The notes beneath the pieces were generated by a model. That model did not search any database, was not told the origin of the DNA, and saw only the letters and a program-made list of their open reading frames with translations. Of a DNA stretch of 41,282 nt, positions 29,201 to 37,810 are shown piece by piece. Both the position numbers and the translations under genes were made by a program. Positions within the stretch are counted from its first letter, which is position 1; each line of letters opens with the position of its first letter. This stretch comes from CAZBDV01 sp964490765 (lineage in GTDB: Bacteria > Cloacimonadota > Cloacimonadia > Cloacimonadales > JAJBBL01), in contig CAZBDV010000017.1 in the NCBI GenBank assembly GCA_964490765.1, positions 1 through 41,282 on the forward strand, in the 5' to 3' direction.

Positions 29201-31430
29201 AGATCGACGATGAAGGTAATCCCTTTGCCGAAGATGAAGTTACCCTGACAGTAAATGTCCGTTCTACCTATGCCTTTGATTATGCTGTAGAGTTACCAAT
29301 CCTGGTAGGAGAAGATTCTGAAGCCGCTGTAAGCTTTGCTACGGACGTATTAGGTACTATCGGTTACGATGCAGTCCGGTTCTCCTTTGAAGCAGACGGT
29401 CCTGGTGATGTAAGCTTTACAGCTACCGATAGTAATCTGGACGAATATACCTTTATTAACTCAGGTTACTGGGGTCCGGAGACAGGGTTCCCACTACCTG
29501 CAGACTATACAGCAACTACAGACTGGACGCTGAACTTCTCGGATTGGGGTGAATATACGATCACCTTTAACTGTTATGAGCTTGGTAATGAAGAAACTCC
29601 AATAGCTGCCGGAGAAATAGTAATTCTTGTGAGACCTGTACCAACGGTCTTCTATGTTGATGATGACTGGGCAGGCAACGGTTTTATGGATGATCTGGGT
29701 GAAGGAAAGTTCTTCGGTTACAATGCGTTCGCCATAATCCAGGATGCTCTACACGCAGTCAACCCTGATCCTGTAGAGCAGCCAGATATTATTTATGTTG
29801 CTGCAGGTAACTATTACGGTGGTAATGTAATCAATCATCCCGTAACCATCATTGGTGATGTGCCAGAATCTGGTAGAGGTTCTGGAGCAGACGCACCGGT
29901 TTTGGATGGAGAAAACCAACCAATTATTGCCTTCGATGTTAAGGCAAGCAATGTTACCATTAAAGGTTTCACAATCCAGAACTATGGTATTAGTTCAGCT
30001 TCCGAAGAAAGAGGGCATGGTGTTTATGCCGACTCTGCCAAAAACAATGTAATCATTGAGAACAATGATTTTCATAACATATCCTATAGAGCAATATTTG
30101 CCTCAACATTTCCTTCTAATTATCACTCTAATTGGAGAGTTGAGAAGAATCGAATATACGCTTCATATCATAGTATTGAATACTCCAATATCCATAATTC
30201 AATTATCACTGATAACTATTTAGACGCAACGGGAAAGAGTGTCGGTATCCTGATTAACGCTAAATCATATGGCAGTATACAAAATGTGACCATATCGTAC
30301 AATGAGATCTTTGGCGCATCCAATGGTTTCTTCGCAGCTAATATCAAGATTGTTGCTGATGCGACTATTGATGGTGTTTCTATAAATAACAACATCCTGA
30401 TGATTGAAGAAACTTATGCTCACAATATCTACACATTCATAAATTCTGGAGGAGAACTTCTTAATACTACAGTTAATCACAACAAGATTATCAGTAGTGA
30501 ATCCGCTATGCTCAGCTCTGCTCATGTTGATGCCACTGAGAACTGGTGGGGGACGGAAATAGTTCCGGAAATTTCTGAAGTATTGAGTTCTGCGGTTGAG
30601 TTCATCCCTTATCTTATTGTCGATAATGTTAGTGGAACAGCTTACTGGTGGGATGCAACAAATCTGTATAGCGTCTATGATCCATTTTATGCTATAAATA
30701 ACGCACAAACTCCAGCAGAGATGATGTCTGCTATAGAGAATGACGGTTATCGTTTAGGCCTTGATCTATCTGTTTACAATCAGCTTGCACCAGAAGAAAG
30801 AAGACTTGCTCTAGCAGCTGATATGATAAGTAACAGGAATCAGCTTTATGATGGTATCTTTGTTAACATAACAGAAATAGAGCAACTCTTCGATGTGCTT
30901 GTTGATTTCCGTTTTGCTGTACAGGATGCAGTTAATGCTGCAAATGATGGCAGCTTCGAGATAGCACATCTTGAATCTGTAAACCTTATCCTTGGTGAAC
31001 TGGTAGGTTATTTTGTTAACGGAGAGATCGTAGAAGAATCCGATGTTTTAGCAGCAGAGGTCTTCATCAGCAGTCTTTATGATCTGGAGCCAGGCCGCTG
31101 GTCAGCTCTGGTTAATGATCTTCAGGCCAATGGAGAATATTCCAGCTTCACCGCGATGGCAGATATGCTGTATCTACTGTCTCAGTTCCGTTTTGCCGTC
31201 CAGGATGCAGTTAACGCAGCAAATGATGGCAGCTTTACCATAGTACATCTTCAGGATGTACAGGATGCCCTGGCACTTCTTGAAGGTAAGATAGTAAACA
31301 ACGAAGTAGTAACAAGTCAAAATCTTGCCGAAGGTCAGGCTTTCATCACTGCTCTCGGAACACTGGAGCCGGGCCGCTGGTCAGCTCTGGTTAATGATCT
31401 TCAGGCCAATGGAGAATATCCCAGCTTCAC
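26212..31430 (+). CDS. Multi-cohesin-like exported scaffold protein, 5' part (one gene with 31531-33632)
   Basis: A signal peptide (about 1-27) is followed by a cohesin-like module (about 33-170), a chitobiase C-terminal-like module (about 176-260; IYYTLDGEEP, VVKARAFKPEW) and three more cohesin-like modules (about 264-393, 395-525, 526-657). Each cohesin-like module carries a W-x5-PLxGEGSLxxLxF-type block. Four copies of a ~126-residue STYAF/WGPxxGF module, a beta-helix domain (FYVDDDWAGN... to ENWWG, about 1145-1450) and 93-residue helical repeats follow. Cohesins bind dockerins in cellulosomes, and a dockerin-like region lies in the adjacent giant protein. The apparent frame runs to a stop at 31548, but that is an artefact of the 100-N gap at 31431-31530; the same repeats continue in another frame. 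Another 100-N gap lies at 28274. AAGGAG lies 6 nt before ATG 26212. Confidence 0.82.
28274..28373. other. Assembly gap (100 N placeholder)
   Basis: Exactly 100 N interrupt the first STYAF module. Comparison with the complete second copy predicts about 166 missing nt if one module is interrupted, so the 100 is a placeholder. The near-identical neighbouring modules explain the assembly failure. Confidence 0.95.
28851..29474 (+). repeat. Perfect 246-bp direct repeat, 378-bp period
   Basis: Positions 28851-29096 and 29229-29474 are identical by direct comparison; the period of 378 bp equals 126 codons. Sequence diverges on both sides (for example ACCG versus TCCG right after the repeat), indicating a recent duplication or gene conversion within the module array. 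Confidence 0.93.
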
Positions 31431-32072
31431 NNNNNNNNNNNNNNNNNNNNNNNNNNNNNNNNNNNNNNNNNNNNNNNNNNNNNNNNNNNNNNNNNNNNNN
31501 NNNNNNNNNNNNNNNNNNNNNNNNNNNNNNCAGGAGAGCTTACAATAGCTCAGCTTCAGGATGTTAACAATGCACTCGCTACTCTGGTTGGTATGACTGT
31601 CAATAGCGAGATCGTTGAGCAGGGTGATATAGATCAGGCTCAGGCATTCATCACTGCTCTCGGAACACTGGAAGCAGGTCGTTTTGCAGCACTTATAGCA
31701 GACCTTGAAGCAAGTGGTCCATATACGAGCTTCACAGCGATGGCTGATATGTTGTATCTACTGGCAAATGTAAGATTTGCCATAGCAGATGCAGTTAATG
31801 CTGCAAATGCAGGTGATCTTACTGCTACAGATTTCCAGGAAGGTGGATTGATCTATCTGGTGGGAGAGGCTCTTAAAGCATTACCAGAGGGTACAACAAT
31901 ATCTGGAGAAGTAGTCGACGGAGATGATGTCGATGCAGCTCTGGCCTTGTTCAATGCAATGGACGATAATGGTCAGAATGTAATTCTGGCAGCTATCAAC
32001 AATCAGAATTTCACTTCCTTCTCTGAACTGATAGCTGCAGCAATGGCCGCTTATGAAGGACTACCGGTCCAT
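30907..32072 (+). repeat. 93-residue helical repeats (about four units)
   Basis: Units begin at 30907, 31186, one inside or next to the N gap, and 31770. Each begins (F/V)RFA(V/I)xDAVNAAN and contains FI(S/T)(A/S)LxxLExGRxxALxxDLxAxGxYxSF and, in some, TAMADMLYLL. The period is 279 bp (93 codons). Composition is helical and resembles no catalytic domain known to me. Confidence 0.85.
31431..31530. other. Assembly gap (100 N placeholder) that breaks the reading frame
   Basis: Exactly 100 N sit in the 93-residue repeat array. Aligning the flanks on the repeat predicts 74 missing nt (or 74 plus whole 279-bp units). Seventy-four nt restores the frame between both sides; 100 does not. Confidence 0.95.
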
Positions 32073-33632
32073 AATGTAACCCGCCAGATAAGATATCTGC
32101 ACATTCAGGATGCTATTGATACTGCAGAAGAGGATAATACGATCGAGGTCGCAGAGGGTAGCTATTATGAGAATATCGTAATAGGAGTTCCCGGATTGAT
32201 TCTCGTGAGCGATTCCAATGCAGTAATTGATGGTAACGATAGTGGTATTGTCGTCACAATAGAATCGAATGGCGCAAAACTACAGGGATTCACGATACAG
32301 AATGGTGGTCAAACCGATCCCGATACAGAGGCTGGCATATTGATCTTCAACCAGGAATTCGATATCACAGGTGTGGCAGTCGAGAATTGCACCGTACAAA
32401 ATAATGCCACCGGTATTGGTATCATCAGGGGCACCAACAACACAATTCAGGATAACATCATCAAAGATAATCTTTACAGTGTTGGAATTGCCAATCTGAC
32501 CGAAACATTGCCTTCCACAAACAACTTGGTATTAAACAACGATATCTTCAACACTGCTGTTGGTGTTTATGTCGATAAATACTGTTCCGGGAATCAGATT
32601 ACCGATAACGACATATACGAGTACACAGATAACGGTATCTATCTCTGGGCAACCCAGAACAACATAGTTGCTGACAATGTACTTACAGGCAACGGAACTG
32701 CCGGATCAAACGGTATCCATCTGGCCTGGGGCAGCGGACACGCGATAACAGGTAATACCATCTCGGGTAATGAGAACGGTATCAATATCAGGAAGAGAGT
32801 CTATGACGGCAATCTCATCGAGTTCAACAGCATAGTGGATAACTCGGGATATGGCCTGATATTCCACGATCTCGAACTGCCCGGAGGAGCAGACGAAGTG
32901 ATCGATGCAACCTGTAACTACTGGGGCACAGAAGATGAGGCTTATGAATATCCTGCCATCGAAGCGATGATTAGTGGAGAGGTCGTATTCGAACCCTGGT
33001 TGATCGAAGTTGCCGGAGTTATGGTCTGTGATGGTAAACGCTCAACATATGAGTTTGTTTATGAAGTACCAGATTCAATTGTCGAAGGAGTCGAAGTTGT
33101 AGTTCCGGTCAGATTCCATACATTAGTCGAAGGTAGTGAAGGTTATGAGTTTGCCCGATTCGGCTTTTATGCAGAAGGTCCAGGCAACGTTACTTTCATT
33201 GCTTCAGATAATGGTACTACTTATGAGTTCATCAATGAAGGATATTGGGGGCCAGCATCAGGTTTCCCGATACCGGCTTATTATAACGAAGTTACGGAAT
33301 GGACTCTGATCTTCTCACTTGGTGGTGAGTATTCCATAAACTTCTACTGTTTCGAGACCGGCAAAGAGGATGACCCCTTTGCCAGCGGTGAACAGGTCGT
33401 TTATGTAGGCTCTGAGGTTCCGCGTAATGTTCAGATCCAATTGACTGATACGGAGGTGATCCTGAGCTGGGATGCGGCGCTGGGAGCTACCTCATACCGG
33501 GTATATTCATCGACTGATCCTTATGGAGAATATGTAGAAGATACTACAGGAGAGTTCGACGGAACGACCTGGACGGCACCTCGCCCTGAAGGTTTGATGA
33601 AATTCTATCGTATTACCGCCTTATCAGAATAG
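31531..33632 (+). CDS. Multi-cohesin-like exported scaffold protein, 3' part (continues 26212-31430)
   Basis: The open frame is already readable at 31533 (GELTIAQLQDVNNAL), so the ATG at 31593 is internal and this is not a separate gene. It completes the 93-residue repeats (to about 32072). It then has a second beta-helix domain starting IRYLHIQDAIDTAEE with NTIxxN turns and the cap CNYWGTEDEA near 32920. A fifth STYxF module (33042-33411) and a ~70-residue fn3-like C-terminal module (PRNVQIQL...ILSWDAALGATSYRVYSSTDPYG... FYRITALSE) end the protein. The same C-terminal module ends the proteins at 33741-35126 and 36058-37776, which suggests a shared surface-attachment or sorting role, not proven. 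A strong terminator follows at 33662. Confidence 0.85.
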
Positions 33633-33661
33633 TTAGAGGCAACAGAAAAGATATATATTTA

Positions 33662-33698
33662 CTGCTCACCGGTTTTGAAAACCGGTGAGCAGGTTTTT
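33662..33698 (+). terminator. Rho-independent terminator after the cohesin scaffold gene
   Basis: A perfect 15-bp inverted repeat (CTGCTCACCGGTTTT at 33662-33676, its complement at 33678-33692) with a one-base centre is followed by GTTTTT. It is the clearest terminator in the window and separates the two paralogous cohesin genes. Confidence 0.88.
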
Positions 33699-33740
33699 GG
33701 TGTTCTCTTCTGAAAAACGAATGTAGTTAAGGATTTAGAT

Positions 33741-35126
33741 ATGAAACTTTTAATTGTTACTATGCTGTTGGTTGGGATTCTTTTTACCGGTAATGTCTCA
33801 CTATTTAGTGATCCGGTAATACCGAACAATATTGAAGACATAGAGATCACAATATCAAGTGTACTTTTAGATGTTCCTGAAGATGGTGATTTGTTCTGGA
33901 TCTCTGTTTCCACGAGTTTTCTGGAAGCTTCCTGGGACTTCGGTTCTTACGATTTTTTCTTCACCTTTGATCCAGCATTAATGACGTATCAGGACGTCTC
34001 TATTGCCGGTACGTTAGCTGAGCAGGGCACAGTTGGAGTAAACCAGTTAGCTCCCGGTATATTGAGGGTTATCTGGTTTTCACTTAATCCTCTTGTTGGT
34101 GAGGGTGATCTGGTTCATCTGCAATTTCAGGCTATTGCTAGTGGTACGTCCATACTTAACGCAGAGAATTTCCGCTATTCTGATGGTGCAACGCACTACA
34201 CGGTCGATAACATCAATTCTGGAGAGGCAACAATCTATATGGTCGGCTTTCTGCAGGTTGAAGACCCCACCATAGAACCAGATCCAGGCTTTTATCCCGA
34301 TCCGATATTAGTAACGTTAGAAACTACAACCGAAGATGCTCAAATCTATTATACGCTGGACGGCGAAGAGCCGGTCGAGAACGAGTCACTGCTTTACTCT
34401 ATTCCTTTTGAACTGACAGAAAATGCAACTGTTAAAGCAAAGGCTTTTAAACAGGACTGGATACCTTCAGAAACTGTAACAGGCATATACTATATTAACG
34501 GAGTAGTTCCGACAGCTATCATCAGTGTAGAGACGGTTGAGGTTGATGTTGGTGAGATCTTTGAAATTGAGATCAATACTGGTAATTTAGCAGAAGAGAG
34601 CAACATCTTTTCTCTGGATTTTACTCTCTCTTTTGATGACCTGCTGCTCGATTATATCGAGTTATTTACTGAAGATACAATGCTGGAAGCCGGCACTATT
34701 GAAGAGAGTATTGACCAGAACGGTAATCTGGAAGTTTCCTGGTCTGATACTGCACCACTTTCCGGTGAGGGAACCCTCCTCAAGATAAGTTTTTCAGCCC
34801 TGGATACCGGAGTTTCCGAACTAAGCCTGACAGAGTTCCATTTCAACGATGAATTGTATGATGAAAATAACCTGCAAAATGGAACGGTTACCATTTTGCC
34901 TCTTTTTCTGCCTGCTCCGGAAAATGTAGTAGCTTCCATAGAAAACCAGCTCTTATCTATCAGCTGGGATGATGTGGAAGGGGCCACTCTCTACAGGATC
35001 TACGGTTCACCAGATCCATACGGAAATAACTGGGAACTCTTGCAGGAAGTATCAGAAGCATCTGAGTGGCAAATTCCCGTCACAGCCGATAAAAAATTCT
35101 TCAGAGTAACCGCAGCAACTGAATAA
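33741..35126 (+). CDS. Short cohesin-like exported protein, paralogue of the upstream scaffold N-terminus
   Basis: The 461-residue protein has a signal peptide (about 1-23), a cohesin-like module (about 30-165; IWFSLNPLVGEGDLVHLQF), a chitobiase C-terminal-like module (about 172-255; IYYTLDGEEPVE, VKAKAFKQDW), a second cohesin-like module (about 260-388; SWSDTAPLSGEGTLLKISF) and the fn3-like C-terminal module (about 391-461; SWDDVEGATLYRIYGSPDPYG... FFRVTAATE). Its first half is closely similar, module by module, to the start of the 26212 gene, so one arose by duplication, with different growth of the 3' part. AAGGA (33729-33733) lies 7 nt before ATG 33741. It lies behind a terminator with no obvious promoter, so expression may depend on read-through. 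Confidence 0.83.
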   Translation: MKLLIVTMLLVGILFTGNVSLFSDPVIPNNIEDIEITISSVLLDVPEDGDLFWISVSTSFLEASWDFGSYDFFFTFDPALMTYQDVSIAGTLAEQGTVGVNQLAPGILRVIWFSLNPLVGEGDLVHLQFQAIASGTSILNAENFRYSDGATHYTVDNINSGEATIYMVGFLQVEDPTIEPDPGFYPDPILVTLETTTEDAQIYYTLDGEEPVENESLLYSIPFELTENATVKAKAFKQDWIPSETVTGIYYINGVVPTAIISVETVEVDVGEIFEIEINTGNLAEESNIFSLDFTLSFDDLLLDYIELFTEDTMLEAGTIEESIDQNGNLEVSWSDTAPLSGEGTLLKISFSALDTGVSELSLTEFHFNDELYDENNLQNGTVTILPLFLPAPENVVASIENQLLSISWDDVEGATLYRIYGSPDPYGNNWELLQEVSEASEWQIPVTADKKFFRVTAATE

Positions 35127-35195
35127 TCCTGTGACGTCAAATCCCAGCAATTCTATGCTATAAAATCCCTTTAATACTGTTGTTAGACAAAATCC

Positions 35196-35225
35196 TTGAC
35201 ACTCATAAACAGTAGCATATATATT
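35196..35225 (+). promoter_or_regulatory. Strong sigma70-like promoter for the 35259 gene
   Basis: TTGACA (35196-35201) is followed after 18 nt by TATATT (35220-35225, five of six matches), or after 16 nt by TATATA (35218-35223). A GGGAGG ribosome-binding site follows just before ATG 35259. This is the best promoter match in the window. Confidence 0.65.
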
Positions 35226-35258
35226 AGATAATTAATATTAATGTCATAGGGAGGACGG

Positions 35259-35750
35259 ATGAAGAAGTATATATTTTTCGCTCTGATTTTTGCATTTACC
35301 GTTACGAGCGGTTTTGCTCAGATGACTATTCCCAGGGTTGTTGTGCAGGAGGTTTATGATTATCAGGGTAGCTATCCCGATAATATTGTCTATCCGGAGG
35401 AGGGATCGATTAAATTTCGCGCCTGGATAGATTCCAGGCCGGAATATGTTCTTACAGACGAGCACGATACCTGTCATGCAGATATGCAGGGGGGCTTTTT
35501 CACTGTCCGATTCAATCTGGGAAATTTCCCCGGTCTTGCAGGAGCACCGGTTGACTGGCAGCATGGTGAAATAGTCAGGATAGAGGTTACACATACTGCT
35601 ACCGGAAGAATAGCCACAGCCGAATTTGCTATAGAACCGGGCTCTTCTCCCATAATTAGAAGAAATGAGGATGCTATTGCCCTCAGAAATCCCTCCAAAG
35701 ATGAGTTGAAGCCAGTTCCTGAAGAGATGGAGGAAATTGAGCAAAACTAG
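35259..35750 (+). CDS. Small exported protein of unknown function
   Basis: The 163-residue protein has a clear signal peptide (MKKYIFFALIFAFTVTSGFA, cleavage after A20). The rest is rich in beta-type and aromatic sequence: PRVVVQEVYDYQGSYPDN, FRAWIDSRPEYVLTDEHDTC, GGFFTVRFNLGNFPG, then VRIEVTHTATGRIATAEFAIE. An acidic/proline-rich tail (KDELKPVPEEMEEIEQ) ends it. The strand pattern suggests a single immunoglobulin-like or carboxypeptidase-regulatory-like beta sandwich, but I recognise no family. A single cysteine and no catalytic motif are visible. It has its own strong promoter and a GGGAGG ribosome-binding site, so it is an independent transcription unit. Confidence 0.75.
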   Translation: MKKYIFFALIFAFTVTSGFAQMTIPRVVVQEVYDYQGSYPDNIVYPEEGSIKFRAWIDSRPEYVLTDEHDTCHADMQGGFFTVRFNLGNFPGLAGAPVDWQHGEIVRIEVTHTATGRIATAEFAIEPGSSPIIRRNEDAIALRNPSKDELKPVPEEMEEIEQN

Positions 35751-36057
35751 CAGGTTTGTTATTGATAAATTATAACCTTTGTTCAAAGCCACAGAAATCC
35801 AGCTAACTTTCAGATTATTGCCATAAAAGGGTTGTTAGCCGTTTATTACACCCTTTTGCTCCTCAATGAACAGCACAATCCCTGATACTGAAGAGCCCAT
35901 AGTTATTATCAGGCGTCTTCCATATATGAATACCAATATAAACTCTAATTAAAATAACAAGACAACGCAATTAACTGTATAGCTAATAAAAGTAAATAAG
36001 AAAATAATTGACAGATTTTCTCCTTTTTTTTAATCTCTCCCTGAAAGGGGGTGGATT
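35751..36057. other. Intergenic region with possible terminator (35825-35857) and promoter
   Basis: AAAAGGGT (35825-35832) pairs with ACCCTTTT (35850-35857) across a 17-nt loop and ends in T residues, a plausible weak terminator for the small exported protein. Nothing coding is seen in the rest; it is AT-rich toward 36057. Confidence 0.4.
36008..36036 (+). promoter_or_regulatory. Candidate promoter for the propeller gene
   Basis: TTGACA (36008-36013) is followed after 17 nt by TAATCT (36031-36036), a weak -10. The start site would fall just before the AAAGGGGGTGG ribosome-binding region of ATG 36058, leaving a very short leader. Confidence 0.35.
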
Positions 36058-37776
36058 ATGAAAGTTATATCTATCATCATTCTCATTATCCCTTCTATTC
36101 TTGGGTCTTTAACTTTTATCGAACTGGAAGATCACATCATACCGGGCGTATCTCAGGCTTCACTTGATTGGGGGGATTTTGATAATAGCGGTTACAGGGA
36201 TCTATTAATAACCGGGCATACTGGCCAGGAGAGAATTTCCAGGGTTTATAAGAACAATGGTAACAACACATTTACATATCAGGGGGACATCGAACTAACC
36301 GGTGTGAACAATGGAAGCGGGATCTGGGGCGACTTGAATAACGATGGATATCTCGATATCGTGATCAGTGGTTACACCGATTTGGGGGAGATCGTAACTA
36401 CCATCTACGAGAATGATGGTAACGGCGGTTATACAGAATTATTGGATCTAGATATACCGGGAGTCCGGTATTGTTCACTCAATCTTGTCGATTTCAATAG
36501 TGACGGCTGGCTCGATATTTTCATAGCCGGTTTTACCGGATCAGAGAGCATCGCGAGGTTGTATGAAAACAGTGGTAATAATGTTTTTGTCTGGCGGGAA
36601 GATATCATATTTCCCGGCTTCCGAGACGTTTCATCCTGCTGGGGAGACGTGACTGGCAATGGATATCCTGACCTGATAGTCAGTGGTGAGGTTGATGGAG
36701 CGAAGACAACCAGTCTATATATGAATCTTAACGGTAGCGAGTTTTCTCTGGAACAGAATACGGGATTACCTGGTGTATACAGAGGTTCGGTAGCTCTGGG
36801 CGATTTTGCTGGCAATGGATTTCTCGATCTACTCATAACGGGAATCAGTGATACGGGTAGAGTAAGTCAGGTTTATCAAAACACAGGAAGCGGAAATTTC
36901 AATCATCTGGCAGACTTGACCGGAATAGGTTATGGACAGGGAATCTGGGCAGATTTGAATAACAATGGTCATCTTGATATTTTTATCACCGGTGCCGAGT
37001 CAGGAACTTATAATAACATTGCTGAAATCTATGTTAACAGTGGAAATAATTCCTTTAACCTTGCCAGTGATATTCCCATCAATGGTTTAAGTACTTCGGC
37101 AATAGCTGTGACAGATATGAATAATAACGGAAAGACGGATCTTGTTACAACGGGGCTGATATACGCAGCTAGCCGGGAAACCTTGATTTATTTGAATGAT
37201 ATTCCAGCAACTAATTCAATACCCATACCACCCGTTAATCTGACAACTATGACAAATAATGGTCACGTCACTCTTATCTGGAGTGAAGGCTCTGATCTCG
37301 AGACAGCAACTTCCGGATTGAGTTACAATATCTGGCTGAGGCCTCTTAATCAACCAGAACTGCAATTGATGGCACCAATGTCCGATTTCACCAATGGGAT
37401 GCGAAGAGTAACCCGTCCCGGTAATGCGGGCCAATCTAATCAATTTTCATTGAGCTCGCTTCCTGCAGGGAATTACGAATGGGCTGTTCAGACAATTGAT
37501 TCGGCTTTAACCGGTTCAGACTTCTCTTCCTGGTGTTCGTTCACTCATCCTTCAGGTTTCCTGCCGTCACCTGCTAATCTGCAGATTATAGAGGATTACT
37601 CCCAGGTTTACATCAGCTGGGATCCGGTAGAAGGGGCTACAATGTACCGTATTTATGGTTCCAGCGATCCTTATGCATCTGAATGGGCATTAATCGATAC
37701 CACTGAATCTACTGACTGGGCAGGTCCGGTATCCCATACCAGTTATTTCTACCGGGTATCAGCAGTAGCTGAATGA
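36058..37776 (+). CDS. Exported seven-bladed FG-GAP/VCBS propeller protein with fn3-like C-terminus
   Basis: This 572-residue protein has a short signal peptide (about 1-16). Seven propeller repeats follow between about residues 35 and 370, each with a Ca2+-type loop: WGDFDNSGYRDLLITG, WGDLNNDGYLDIVISG, VDFNSDGWLDIFIAG, WGDVTGNGYPDLIVSG, LGDFAGNGFLDLLITG, WADLNNNGHLDIFITG, VTDMNNNGKTDLVTTG. Seven such repeats are the expected number for an integrin-alpha-like beta-propeller. An fn3-like domain follows (about 385-500), then the ~70-residue C-terminal module (ISWDPVEGATMYRIYGSSDPY... FYRVSAVAE) shared with the proteins ending at 33632 and 35126. It is probably surface-exposed and may bind ligand or carbohydrate; the partner is unknown. 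The minus-strand cluster ends 34 nt downstream, convergent. Confidence 0.88.
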   Translation: MKVISIIILIIPSILGSLTFIELEDHIIPGVSQASLDWGDFDNSGYRDLLITGHTGQERISRVYKNNGNNTFTYQGDIELTGVNNGSGIWGDLNNDGYLDIVISGYTDLGEIVTTIYENDGNGGYTELLDLDIPGVRYCSLNLVDFNSDGWLDIFIAGFTGSESIARLYENSGNNVFVWREDIIFPGFRDVSSCWGDVTGNGYPDLIVSGEVDGAKTTSLYMNLNGSEFSLEQNTGLPGVYRGSVALGDFAGNGFLDLLITGISDTGRVSQVYQNTGSGNFNHLADLTGIGYGQGIWADLNNNGHLDIFITGAESGTYNNIAEIYVNSGNNSFNLASDIPINGLSTSAIAVTDMNNNGKTDLVTTGLIYAASRETLIYLNDIPATNSIPIPPVNLTTMTNNGHVTLIWSEGSDLETATSGLSYNIWLRPLNQPELQLMAPMSDFTNGMRRVTRPGNAGQSNQFSLSSLPAGNYEWAVQTIDSALTGSDFSSWCSFTHPSGFLPSPANLQIIEDYSQVYISWDPVEGATMYRIYGSSDPYASEWALIDTTESTDWAGPVSHTSYFYRVSAVAE

Positions 37777-37810
37777 GCCAAGATACTCAGAAAGATTAGC
37801 AACTCGGGAG

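Larger units (their letters stand above)
28183..29631 (+). repeat. Tandem array of four ~126-residue STYAF modules
   Basis: Copies begin at 28183, 28501, 28885 and 29263. Each starts (S)xYAFxYxV, continues with VxVxFATDxLGxxGYD, WGPxxGFxLPADYxATT and ends WTLNFS(D)xGEYTITF. The first copy is interrupted by an N gap. A fifth copy is at 33042 in the same gene and one is at 16392 in the giant gene. I do not recognise the family. Confidence 0.85.

Noticed and set aside
28183..29631. CRISPR-like direct repeats
   Set aside because: The repeats are long (378 bp), in frame and encode protein modules; there are no short repeats with unique spacers anywhere in the window.
31546..31593. Stop at 31548 and new ATG at 31593 as the boundary between two genes
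   Set aside because: The frame downstream is open from the gap edge and continues the same 93-residue repeat; the shift comes from the arbitrary 100-N spacer.
14685..35126. Classical cellulosome gene cluster
   Set aside because: No glycoside hydrolase, carbohydrate esterase or CBM is visible, and the dockerin-like region is atypical with an insertion in its first half.
35131..35142. Palindrome TGACGTCA downstream of the short cohesin gene
   Set aside because: A lone 8-bp palindrome without a second copy, promoter overlap or regulator gene nearby is not enough for an operator call.
37777..37810. Bidirectional terminator between the convergent propeller and suhB genes
   Set aside because: The 34-bp gap shows no clear stem with a T-tract in either direction.
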